64,000 bases of DNA, from assembly GCA_947034885.2 (NCBI GenBank), contig OX344754.2, positions 21,160,501-21,224,500 of the forward strand, read 5' to 3'. The notes below the pieces were generated by a model. It saw only the letters and a list, made by a program, of their open reading frames with translations. It was not told the DNA's origin and searched no databases. Of this stretch, positions 11,051 through 21,941 are shown one piece after another. The position numbers and the translations under genes are program-made. This DNA is from Thuidium tamariscinum. Lineage: Eukaryota > Streptophyta > Bryopsida > Hypnales > Thuidiaceae. Each line of letters begins with the position of its first letter. Positions within the stretch are counted from its first letter, which is position 1.

Positions 11051-11252
11051 CGAAGGGCGTGCGAGTTGCATCCCACATCGTGTAGATCACGTAATCTGCG
11101 TCGTCTCTGGAATTGCAAATTCCGATGATGGAAGGTATGGATCCCAGTTCTGTGGCTTTGAGATTGTTTGAGAGGTTTGCAAATTGGAAAGATTCTTGAG
11201 TTTTTGTGTGTGAGTCTTGTCCCTGTTTTCAGAGAGGGTTCCAACATACTAA
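11051..11252 (+). repeat. Leader module, copy 3 (upstream of the 158-residue gene)
   Basis: Begins at the GAAGGGCGTGCGAGTTGCAT landmark and runs through GAATTGCAAATTCCGATGAT to TTCAGAGAGGGTTCCAACAT. It lies about 140 bp upstream of the first certain exon of the gene at 11.4 kb and may include its promoter or 5' UTR. Confidence 0.75.
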
Positions 11253-11393
11253 AAAGGATGGAAGAGCTTAATTAAGAGCTAACTTGGAGCTTAATTATGA
11301 GCCAACCTAATTGGAACTAATCCTAATTTTGGACATCTGTCATGTGAAGAGGGATACCCGGCACTTGTTCTAGAGCCAACATGGCAGGAGAAG

Positions 11394-11965
11394 ATGGAGA
11401 AGCGTCTAGCAGAAGCAGAGAAGGAGCTCAAGATCCATAAGGGGTTGCACAAGACCCAAATGGAGTTGCTCTTTGGGTTTTGTGAGAGAGATGTGATCAT
11501 TCTTGCAGGTGAGATTTTAAAGTGGTCTGTAAAGAAGCGTGGGGAGAATGATGGAGAGGGATGCCAACTTTTTGACCCAGACTCAGATGTGAAGCGCATG
11601 GTATTGGTAAGTTGTCTTCTTTGAATTAAAGTTATGTTTAGCATCTATGTTTTGATTACAATTTTGTTTTACAATTTTGTTTTGTTTATGTATTTTTGCA
11701 GCTTGGTTGCCGTGCATATGGAGAGTTTGGATCCAATCCAAACAGAAGACATGTGAAGGATTTCAAAGACATGTCTCAGGTGGTAATCAAAGCAAGAAAC
11801 AACACTGTTCATTTCCAGGATTTGGAGGCTTTAGAGAGGATGGTGAAGAGCTGCGAAATTTCCATTAAAGAGTGGACAGAGCTTGAAGCCAAGTATCCCA
11901 CACAAGTGAAGATCATTGGAAAGTACAAAGCTTTCAAACAACATTTGCCAGAGTGCTTCCAGTGA
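11394..11965 (+). CDS. Two-exon gene for a 158-residue protein of unknown function
   Basis: Exon 1 (11,394-11,606) and exon 2 (11,702-11,965) join in phase 0 across a 95-bp intron with GTAAG and TTTTTGCAG ends. The join gives one uninterrupted frame from MEKRLAEAEKELKIHKGLHK to KYKAFKQHLPECF. The start is heptad-like and charged, suggesting a short coiled coil; the rest is soluble, lysine- and glutamate-rich, without signal peptide or membrane segment. The frame is open upstream to 11,301 (including EEGYPALVLEPTWQEK), so the true start may lie in an earlier exon. Clean splice sites and balanced codon use argue for a real gene. I do not recognise the family. Copies of its flanking leader and tail sequences occur upstream, so it belongs to a tandemly duplicated locus. 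Confidence 0.65.
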
Positions 11966-11982
11966 ACTCTTTCAAGGTACAA

Positions 11983-12555
11983 TGGTGAAATGATTGTCAT
12001 AAGGAAAATTGATTTGCATCAAATCATCTGAGGTGATGTGAAAAGCACTTGTGTATGCTAGATTTGAGATATTTGGAGAGTTTTCAAGCTGGAGAAATGA
12101 AGTGTGATGTGAAAAGCACTTGTGTATGCTGAATTTGAGATAATTGGAGAGTTTTCAAGCTAGAGAAATGAAGTTTGATTTCTAATTGATTATATCATGG
12201 CCTAAATTATTGCAAATTTTTGCAGGTGCTGTTTAATATTCTCTAGAGGTTTGAAGAAGACTGCAGATGCCATTTAATATTCTGTGGAGGTTTGAAGAAG
12301 ACTGCAGACCGCTAGAGATATATAATCCGGTACAGAAACTTTCTTGAATGCTGTATGTTTTTTGGAACAAGCTGTAGAGTCTTGGTTTCAGATTTGAGAT
12401 GCGTGCAATTTTGATCGATAGTACTGCACAATAAATTCTATAGTGAAGATTCATTTGTGTTATGTACTGTAGCCCAAACGATGTGGCAGAGAACTGGCTA
12501 TGGTGAAATGATTGTTGTAGGTTGTAATACTGTTCAGCAGCAATAGAACTGAACT
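11983..12555 (+). repeat. Tail module, copy 2, with internal tandem duplications
   Basis: Follows the stop codon of the 11.4-kb gene and matches 9424-9900. Inside it, an 82-bp unit (from TGATGTGAAAAGCACTTGTG) is repeated at 12,033 and 12,115, and a 41-bp unit (TTTAATATTCT...GAAGACTGCAGA) at 12,232 and 12,273. These account for its greater length. It is probably 3' UTR plus downstream DNA. Confidence 0.75.
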
Positions 12556-14100
12556 ACTTGCAATCACAACATAATGTTTAGTAAAAAATTAAACGGTTTT
12601 AGGAATCTATACTATGATTAAGAGAATCCGTATCATGATTCATGGGAAGTTCCCCTACAGTCAAAAACTTTTTAAAAAACTTCATATATAAGGAGAGAGC
12701 CTATATGGATTCATATTGAGGTTTTCTCTTGCGATCACAATGATCAGACAAAAGCTTTTGCATCACAAAATTTCGTTGGCCGTTTATACAGGAAAGTGTA
12801 ATGGCTTAATCAAGAGAGCCATTTCCTCTGTCAATGATCGAGAACACTACAGTAGCTAGCACGGGAACTAATTGCCCAATCTTCATCACGTTCTGTAAAA
12901 CCCCTGTCAAACTCATAGACGTCGATTGAAGGAAAGGTTGCTTAATTCGTGGAGCAAATGCATGGTTATAACTGATTGCAAACCTCGTGACAATCAGTGC
13001 CTGTGATAAGATTTCTATCTTGAGATCTGTACTGCAGTGCTGGCTTATTGGTAAAGAATGGCTTACTTTCTTTCATCCCGTTCCTGCAATTCAAACCACA
13101 GATGTAGTGGAAGAAGCCATCTACACCGCAACATTCTTGCAGATTCTCATATCGATCACAACGCGATTTGAAAGCCACCATCTACTTATAAAAGAACTAG
13201 TTCAAGTATCATGGAGTCCCTGTCTTAAGTAGAACTTCCCGAAGTGGAGATTGCCAACCCAGGTATTGGGGGTGTATACAAAACGGTGCGTCATTTATAA
13301 AGTATCTGATCAACAGCCAATCCACAGTAGAATTACCACTGTAAGTGCACCAAATTCATAGATAGGAAAACCATTCACCCAAACTTTGCAAGAAAAGGGT
13401 GGTACAGACATTCTAATGTGGAAATATTTGAAAGGACGCATCAACCAGCACTTACAACATTCGCCACAGCTTCGAATAGGAAGAGTATTTGGTGATATCA
13501 GTCAAGCCCAGTTCTAGTTGGGAGCCCACGTCCAGTAGAATACTCACCCCAGGAATCTCCATAGCTACTTCCATCGATCTCCCAACTATAGCCACTCCCA
13601 ATCTGTTCCCAAAACACAGAAATGAGAAATCCTATCTGTTGACAAATCCTAAAAACCCTTCCGATCATCCCAAAAGATACCGAAACTAGCTCCCACTGGA
13701 ATTCAAATTAGCGAAAACCCTCGTCGCTCACCCTGTCTTTCAATTGCTTTACCACAAATTGCATCTGCAACAACCAAACTGCACGTGGAACCAGTACATA
13801 CTGCCATTCACAGATAACACTCAAACTGGTATGGATGTAAGTAATATAACCATTCACAACAACAACAGATGTGTGGACCAACTAATGCAGGCACCAAAGT
13901 ATCTTTTAAGAGCAGAAACACCCTTTGCTGCAGTAACTTCTTGGCTACATTATGATTTCCGATCCCCCACATCTAGCTTCCGATTAACCTAAATTCATCC
14001 ATATTTTCATTGATGAAACTTGTGGATGAAGTCGCAAGATCGAACTTCAGCCGTCGAGCCCATGAGACTCTCCCTCCCTAGGAGTCTTGGACAACTGAAT
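12556..14100. other. Intergenic, no recognised gene
   Basis: Mixed composition, less AT-rich than most spacers. The minus strand contains short open stretches: a cysteine-rich 71-codon frame at 12,966-13,181 and a 50-codon stretch near 13,460-13,610. Neither gave a convincing family match. CATCCA/TGGATG motifs occur at about 13,990-14,030. Confidence 0.35.
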
Positions 14101-14101
14101 C

Positions 14102-14111
14102 CCTATATATG
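14102..14111 (+). promoter_or_regulatory. Candidate TATA box for the propeller gene
   Basis: CCTATATATGC lies in a GC-richer stretch about 900 bp upstream of the ATG at 15,007. The distance fits only if the 5' UTR contains introns. One is plausible, from a donor near 14,613 (ATCAG followed by GTTCGA) to the CCTTGCAG acceptor at 14,990, 17 bp before the ATG. This is inference from motifs. Confidence 0.35.
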
Positions 14112-15006
14112 CTGGGAAGGCCGCTTTGCCTTTGGCTGAACTAGGGTTTTGATCAAGCACATTAGCTACGTTGCTTAACTTGTGAGTCATCTAGCTCCTC
14201 GCATTGTCATTTCCAATCATAACTTTTCTGATTTGGTCGATTATTGAGCCAGCTTTGTTGTAGCACGTCAGTCCATAGTCCACAAGGCAGTCCCGCACGT
14301 ACAGACAGTATACTTGTCAAGCTAGCTGGCCGCACTTGCAGTCTTTCACGACACCTCATTTCTTTCTTGGAGTCAATTCTTTTCAATTCTCTCTTAGGGT
14401 CCATTAGTTACCTGATTGACTTCATCTGCAAACTACAGGGACTCAGGTCTCCGGAAGAGGCTACTTGTGTACGGTAGTCGTACACAATTAGTATTCTCTC
14501 TATCAACTTTGAATTGCGACACTTCAGCTCAGATACCGTAACGTCGCAGCTTCAGCTCTCCCTGAGATTGTGCCCGAAGCGCTAAACAGTCACCGAGCTT
14601 TTCGACGAAATCAGGTTCGATACATACATATATTCACAAATTGGTTGATTGTTTTAGGAAAAGTACGTTATGAAATAGAAACCCTCGGAGGCAAGGTTGA
14701 ACTGCAGCTATAGGTTGGACTAGATTATTTTTTTGTATGTGTGCTTCTCTCTGTCCATGATTCATCGACAATTGATGGTTTCCCTACAGTAGGATTGATG
14801 GCACCCAAGAATTGATGGTTTTCGGGAACAGATGGGTTCCCAAGAAATGTTATTTTCCCGTCGAGAAATGATGTTTAAAAGTTTCTTACATGCTAAACCA
14901 TGTCATATAGCTACAGGTACGAATAGTGTTTTAAAACTTGCTATTGCATCCTTGAAAATCTTTGTAATCCATCCTTGTGCGTCCTTGCAGCTATCACCAA
15001 TTCACC

Positions 15007-16560
15007 ATGAGCAGCCATCAGTACCAACCTCTCACCCCTGCGAATGCATCCTGGATCTGGTCTGGTGTCCATGGCGCTTCAGGCATCATCCACCCCTTCC
15101 TCGCCGAGCGCGACGATCTCGAACCGCGTTACTTCGACCTAGAACTCCAGACCTATCTCAAAAACACTATCCTTGATGGCTCCGGAGGCCTTCTCCTCAT
15201 TCGGCGGTCCCCATATCCATGCCACGTTTACGATGTCGAAGAAATTGCAGAGGCCTTGTGGAGCATGAACATCAACATCTTCGATGAAGATGATGACTCC
15301 GACAATACACCTAGTGAAGATGAAGATGATGACTCTGACTATACACCTGCTGATGAAGATGATGACTCCGACAATACAACTGAATTTGACGACAGCGACG
15401 AAGATCGAATCGACAGAATTCACAGAATGGCAAGCCTCTACCTCGGTGTAGATTCAGACTCAACAGATGAACAGGCGTCCCTTGACCCCTACCAATGCTG
15501 ACAAACGCTTGTGGTAGTCAACCCCTCCACACACGAATCCAGGGTGCTTCCACCAGCGAATTCAAGGGATGTCGGTTTGGAGTTTTGGTCGTACAACGGA
15601 GTCCTGGCCAACCTCTTGGTCGACACAGAATCCCAGACCTACAGAGTCACTCTCACGTTCCCAGATTGTGTCTGCCTCTACTCCTCCACTTCCAACGCAT
15701 GGTAGTGTCGGAAATTCAACCAACGAATCTCGTGGGGACCTCACAGTACAGTACTTTTGGCAACCCCATGGTATATGGAAATCGCCAACGCCACCGCCAA
15801 TGGCCGTCTCTTCTTCGCCGACGCCGTGCTCGAGGATTCTATCCCTACCATGAACCTGATCAAAATCGATGTGGAAGTTGGCTCCTGGAAGCTCCACAAC
15901 TGGAGCTACTCTCTCCAGACACAGTTTACGGAGTTTCGGAACACTCCGTTTCTTCGAATGTGTGGGTTAACTGAACGCGGGATGCATCGAGCTGGAGTTC
16001 TCAACAATCGAAATGTGCCATACCGTGACCGTAGTCGGGTGGTTGAGAATTTCGAGATCGTGGAGTGCATGGGGGAGCTCTACGCCGTCATTCCCATGAG
16101 CTTGGAAGAGAGTTTGCCCATGAGCTTGCGAAGCCGAAGGACTTTGGCGGAGGTTGTGCACGAGTATGCCAACTTTGATTTGAGCTTCATGCCGATGCAG
16201 TTTCTGGTTGTGAGGATGCATGGAGACGGGTTTGTCCATGGGGTGCTTCGGATTTTACTGCCGCAGGATGAGGACAAAAATCCGTATCTTAATAAAGAGT
16301 ACAAGGAATATGTGCTGATGAATATGGTGATGTCAGGTGAATGGGTCCCAAACCCCTATGACGAGGGCATTTGGAGGTTTAGTTGCATGGCGGAGGGAAG
16401 TGTGATCTGGATGGCGTTGTTGGGTTACGTGCTGCAGTATGATGTTTTGACGGGGGTGTCGAAGACGGAGATTGTTGGGGCAGTCGACTCGCTGGAGACG
16501 TCACCGGAGCTTTATGTGATGGATAATATTCCTTACAGGCCGAGTGACATGAAGCCATAG
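15007..16560 (+). pseudogene. F-box/kelch-associated propeller protein, two in-frame stops
   Basis: One frame runs about 517 codons from MSSHQYQPLTPANASWIWSG to PSDMKP. It is interrupted only by TGA at 15,499-15,501 and TAG at 15,703-15,705. Landmarks of plant F-box-associated propellers are visible: YFDLELQTYLK, ILDGSGGLLLIRR, LVVVNPSTHESRVLPP, LLVDTESQTYRVTL and LYSSTSNAW. F-box proteins of this type are substrate receptors of SCF ubiquitin ligases, but no F-box is seen before the propeller. An acidic insert (about residues 96-140) contains three EDDDSD repeats with spacers of the NTPS, YTPA and NTTE type. Base composition is much more GC-rich than the flanks. There is no frameshift in 1.55 kb, so inactivation, if real, is recent. 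Readthrough or a sequencing artefact are alternatives. The family assignment is by motif only. Confidence 0.65.
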
Positions 16561-16564
16561 CAAG

Positions 16565-16588
16565 GAGATCTAGATCGATCTAGATCTC
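16565..16588. repeat. 24-bp perfect palindrome just after the stop codon
   Basis: The 24-bp sequence is fully self-complementary (left half GAGATCTAGATC) and begins four bases after the TAG at 16,558-16,560. It could fold as a hairpin in the 3' UTR of the propeller gene. Confidence 0.9.
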
Positions 16589-17363
16589 GGTACAATTGTA
16601 GCAAGTTAATACGCTCGATCTAGCTTACCCGGTCATTTGCTTATGTATGTCAGGACCTACCGCACTTGAGAATATTTTTTTTTTCGCTTACACATTCGGA
16701 GTTCAATTGAGGAGGACCAGGTTGTCTTAATTTTGATGTCGGATCCTGCAAGCAATCCATGTGCTTTTAAATTTACCTATCGAAGGAGGTTACCTTCATA
16801 ATTTTGAGGAGCTGTGATGGCACGATGGAGATAATCCAGTGTGTTTGATCTTCTTTCTATGAAGATTGTTGATTTTCGAATGCAAGCATGCAAGTAGTTC
16901 GGTTTGTTTGTAGAAGTCCCGAATGTTGTTCGTATTTTTTAGTTCACTTTTAAATTGTTACTAAGTACGAACTTTGTATGAAAAACGTCAATTTCGTTAA
17001 AATGGCAATGTTCCGCATGCCGTTTTGACTTGGAGCTTGGAAGTGCTTTCAAATGGAATTTGATGGAGAGGAGGTTTGTAATCTTGGACAAGAATAGATT
17101 TCAGACATCTAAAATTGACATAGATTTCAAAAATCTAAGATCAATATAGATTTTAGACTATAGATTCTAAAAAATCTATGACAACTATAGATTTTTGATA
17201 TCTAAGACTAATTGGCATGAGTGTGTAAGTTATTTGAATTGTTGCATTCATAAATGGGTAGTTTCTTAAGACTCTATGAAAAACAAAAATGATAAGGTAG
17301 ATTAATTTCAATTCTTTTCAAGAGTATATGCACATATGCAACATTGCACAAATATGGGAATAT
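16589..17363. other. 3' flank and AT-rich intergenic DNA
   Basis: Probably 3' UTR of the propeller gene for the first few hundred bases (GT-rich, several possible AATAAA-like motifs but no clear one), followed by AT-rich spacer with a short run of AGATTTTTGA-like repeats at about 17,090-17,210. No gene seen. Confidence 0.4.
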
Positions 17364-17781
17364 GGGTGATTGCAAGAAACACTTAACCGTTTTGGCTCAA
17401 AATGGCCATAGTACTCGAGTACTATGACATTTGGAATTATTATTTAAAAAATAAATAAAATATGGATAATTTGTAAACATTCAAAAAAAATAAAAAATGA
17501 GTGCAAAAATTTCAAACTTAGAAAAGTTAATCTTTAAGAGTTATTCACGGTCAAAGAGCATTGAAAAATACAAGAAAATAGACACTTTGGGATTTCATTT
17601 TTAGATAATAGTAAAAAAATTTTAATTACCAAAAAAAAGCTATTTTTTCAAACTTGAAAATTCTTATTTTTGACCATTTCCATCTTCAGGAAAAATAAAT
17701 TGTATTCTCTGCATCTTCAAAAAACTACCTATTCAAAGCCAAGGGGACAAAAAAAAAGACAAGTGTTTCTTGCGATCATCC
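17364..17781 (+). mobile_element. R1-family TIR element, copy 1 (418 bp, internally deleted)
   Basis: Begins GGGTGATTGCAAGAAACAC and ends with the inverted complement AAGTGTTTCTTGCGATCATCC. Next to the left end lies ATGGCCATAGTACT...AGTACTATGACA, shared with the other copies. It is shorter than the other copies, which run about 680-770 bp. Flanks read TAT before and ATAT after, compatible with a short TA-type target duplication. It has no coding capacity. Confidence 0.75.
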
Positions 17782-18512
17782 ATATGTATGAAGTACAAAT
17801 TTTAAATAACTATGATAAAAAAAACATTTTACATTATCCTTCAATGATTCAAATAGTTGAATCACTGTATACTTAACTTATATTCAATTTTTGATGTTTG
17901 TGGAAGAGAATGAATTAGTTTATAATATAGCAATGGAAAGAAAAGGAAAAGTGGAAAACTTGTGAGATGAAGATCTAATGTCCATAGAAGAGTCTTTTCA
18001 ATTCATAATTTATTTTCTTAAATAAACTCAAGTTCTAGAAGTTCTTCCTTCTTACGAAGCCTCTATAGGGATTAAATTTCTAAGAAGTTTAACTATTATT
18101 ATAGTAGTGTAGTATTAAAGAGCTGTAGAAAAATTTGAAAAATTGACATCACAATTTTAGTGTACAAAGTTGAAAAAGTAATCAAAATTGGCATAGATCA
18201 TGAATATGTGTCTATTGAATTATTGTCTATAAATCTACAATTATATGTATTCTTCATTTGACTTAGTTTTGAATGTCTTTGCAAAAATAAAAAAATGAAT
18301 ATCAATTGAGGTGAAATTTCAAGGTAGGTAACTTAGAACTTATAGACATATATATTTGAGATTAAAATCTTTTAATAATCTAACTTAAAATAAATTATAA
18401 GAAATTATATGAAATTTTTATTTTATTTTATTTTATTAAATAAAAATATGTTTGCAATGAACTATCTATTTGTAGGCAAAGGTACCAAAGTAACTATTAT
18501 ATTTAGAATTTT
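17782..18512. other. AT-rich intergenic DNA
   Basis: No gene or clear repeat boundary seen. Confidence 0.5.
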
Positions 18513-19195
18513 GAATAATTGCAAGAAACACTTGTCTTCTTTCTTCTCCCCTTGTGGCCTTGTTCTTAGACAAGTGGATTTTGGTTATAAATTTTGCATT
18601 GTTTGTCCAATTTCTATGAAATTTGAAGTGAAAGTACACATAAAAGTTTTAGAAAGTGAGTAATTTTTTCAATTCTTCAAAATTTATTTACTATTTTTAA
18701 AGTGCCCCGGATTGAATGTCTACTTTGCCCATTTTAGGTAGGTTTAGTACTATTTTCAACCCAAAAATATGAATTTAATAGTGAAAATTGGAGTTTAAAG
18801 ATAAATACTAAAGTTCTACAAATTTATCTAAGAATTTCTAAGAAAAGAAAATTGTCCACCTTCCACATGTGCTCAAAGTGCACTACCTATATACATGTGC
18901 AAAGAACACAGTTTTTATTCTCCAAAAATGATAAATTGTGAAAAAAAACGTAGAAGTAAGAAAAAATGACTTCTTTTCTTTGAATTCTTTGAATTATTCT
19001 ACTATTTTCTGAAAATAAACTCAAATATATCTATTTTCTTCCATTTTCCTAAGCCTCTTTTTTGTGCATAAATTTTAAAGATGAATTTTTCTAAACTTAA
19101 ATTTTTGCATGAATAATTTTTTAAATGCTATACTTATGCAAAATAAAGCCATTTTGGCCAAAAAAAAAAAAGGCAGTTTTTTTTGGCAACTACCC
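18513..19195 (-). mobile_element. R1-family TIR element, copy 2 (inverted)
   Basis: Same family in the opposite orientation: left GAATAATTGCAAGAAACAC, right GGCAACTACCC. Internal landmarks in the same order as the other inverted copy include CCTTGTGGCC, GGATTGAATGTCTACTTTGCC, ACCTTCCACATGTGC and TTTTTATTCTCCAAAAATGA. The left terminus has drifted from the GGGT form. Confidence 0.65.
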
Positions 19196-21220
19196 ATTTG
19201 TGAGCACTTACATACACACTACTAGCTTTTCAATGAAAAAAAAATCAAATTTTAATAAGAAAAACATAGTAAAAATATATCATTCAACATGTACACTATT
19301 ATTTGTAAAATGACTTTTTATGACTTTTTAATAAAATCTAAAAATCTAGGATCTTGATTGATTTTATTAAATTAGTGCGATTATAATATTAAAATTTATA
19401 GTACATACATACATATATGCATGTTTATATATTAACAAGTGGTTGGTGCTTGTTGTGCTACGCATTCATCATTAGAATTTTATTATACTTTTGATTTATT
19501 AGATACAATGAAGAACAAAAATTTCAATAAACCTTTAAATAAAAATTATTAAAATCTTGCTATCATTATTTTATAAGTAAGCATATATGGAAATATACAA
19601 AGAAATTTATTGAATGATATATAATATAAACTCAATGGTGAATATTATAAAAGATACACATACATCATAATGCATTAGAAATTTGATTCAATTGTTACAA
19701 ACAATGGCAACTCAAATGGAAGAAGTGAAAAAGAAAAACTTGTAAATCTCAAAAACTTTGTGAACAATATAATTGTTGTGAAATCAAAAACCACTTAGGT
19801 TCAATAAGGTTCTCAAATCATTTGGTTATAGTAGCAATAGAAAATTGAAATCATTAAAGCTCATAGCTCACAAAAGCACAAAATCATAGAAGTTCAAAGA
19901 AGTATAAAGCAAAGAGAAGCAATGGAATTATTCCCACTATAATATCACCCTATGGATCCTCTTTAATATCACCTTAATTGCAATGACTACACTATTTTTC
20001 TCATATCACCATTTGTAGAAAGTGATATCAGAAAGGTAATTGCAAATTGCTACTCTATTCCTATAATATCACATTGTGTAAAAATACAATTTCTATATAT
20101 GCATGATTGAAAAGACTTTTACAAAAGGGTCCAATCTCACTCAAATGAACCAAAAAAGGGGTCAAGACACATTGAAATTTGCAATGTATCTTCTTTATAG
20201 CTATTGTTTCTTAAAACTCATCTGTTAAATTTAGTCATTTTAATCTTTTTCCACTAGTAGTCCAAGTCATGTTAGGACTAATATTTTTTTATTCACAAAA
20301 AAATCTAAACTTCTTTACTAAAGTTCAAATTGAAGTTCAAATGTCAGCTCGTTAGATTTTTCAATGGTAGAAAAGGAGTTTAATTTCTAATGAATAATAA
20401 TGTGATGAAATTTTTAAAAATCACATATATATATATATTCACATGATAGAGTAGAAAAGAAATCATTGCTACAATTTGAATATTTTTTCATTTTCTCTAA
20501 TATTCTTAAGTAAAAACATGTGAACGTCCTTTTCTATAGAAAAAATAATTTAAATGATGATTGTCATGAAATAAAGAGTGTTTATATTATTCACATAAAG
20601 GTCCCCATGAAATAAATTTTTGAAATTGAATGTGTAATTTTTTTAAGGATTAAATCAAGAATGTGTCAAAAAACAATAAATTGATTAAAAAATTATACTA
20701 TTTTTAGTCCAAAATTTATTCACTAGAAATTCTTTTTCATAGTTGTATGTTTTAAAAGAATAAAAATTTGAGATAAAACAATCTATTTAAAGTACTATAT
20801 TATAACAAAGATACTAAATTTAGCATTAAACAAGTGATTTACAACTTTTGAAAGATTTTTTTATGAAATTTTTTCTTGATCCCTTTCAGAGTATGCATTT
20901 CTATATTATTCATTCATTAATTTTTGAAACTAATAACAACATCAAAGTAATTGAGAGTTAAAAAAGTTTTAAAACGAAGTCAAGTCCTATCCTACAAAAA
21001 TAATCCCAATGGTACCTTTGAATGTGGTTTGACCCAAAATATTAAAAATAATCATTTTAAAGACTTACTGAAATCATTATCTTGCATTCTATTAAAATAT
21101 ATCAAAATTTTACCAATATGTGATACAATGAATGCGTAACATAGCGAGCACAAGACCCTTGTATTAATGATAGCATTTGTGATATTATAGAAGGAGTTGT
21201 GATTTTAGTAGTATGAATAT
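19196..21220. other. AT-rich intergenic DNA
   Basis: No coding sequence recognised. Short (TA)n stretches occur, for example near 20,426. Nothing else supportable. Confidence 0.5.
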
Positions 21221-21941
21221 GGGTCATTGCAAAAAACAGTTGTCCTATTTTTTATCCCCTTGGTCTTAGACATGTGATTTTGGGCTAATAAACTATGCAT
21301 CGTATGTCCTTTTTCTATGAAATTTGAATAGAAGGTACATGTGGTAGTTTTCAATATTTCATAAAAAATTCAATTTTTAGAGTTAGGGTTTAAAACTTTA
21401 CCTACGATTTTTTACTTTCTGCAATTAAATGTCTAGCTTGGCCATTTTAGATGGTTTTAGTACTATTTCCAATCTAAAAATACAAATTTGAGAGTAAAAA
21501 TTGAGATACAGGAAGTTATACACAAGTTAAAAAAAACTTTGTGAGAGTTTTTTCTTAAACAACAAATTATTCACCTTCCAAATGTGCAATACCTATGTGC
21601 TTGTAAAGAGAACACAATTTTTATTTTCCAAAAATAAAAATGATGGAAAAAGAGCACCTTCAAGTAAGAAAAAATGATTCTTTTTTTATTATTTGAAAAT
21701 TTCTAATGTTTTCTAAAAATCATATTCAAAAGTATCTATTTTCTTACAATCTTCTAGGCTTCTTTTTGTACATAACTTTTATAGATAAATTTTTCTAGAC
21801 TCAAATTTTTACATATTTTAAATGTGATACAAATTATCAATATTTTATTTTATTTTTAAAAAACTTATTCCGAAAGGTGATAATACTCTAGTGTTAAGAC
21901 CATTTTAGCCCAAAATCAGCAAGTGTTTCTTACAACTATCC
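21221..21941 (-). mobile_element. R1-family TIR element, copy 3 (721 bp, inverted)
   Basis: Starts GGGTCATTGCAAAAAACAG and ends AAGTGTTTCTTACAACTATCC. It shares internal landmarks with the other copies: AATTAAATGTCTAGCTTGGCC, TTCACCTTCCAAATGTGC and ACTCTAGTGTTAAGACCATT. No coding capacity. Confidence 0.75.

Noticed and set aside
13460..13610. Minus-strand 50-codon stretch containing VAIVGRSMEVAMEI, faintly like ribonuclease J
   Set aside because: Too short, isolated, and without the metallo-beta-lactamase motifs; the resemblance may be chance.
15139..15423. Hydrophobic minus-strand frame (repeated IIFI motifs) opposite the acidic repeat
   Set aside because: It is the antisense reading of the GAT/GAC-rich acidic repeat of the propeller gene, not a membrane protein.
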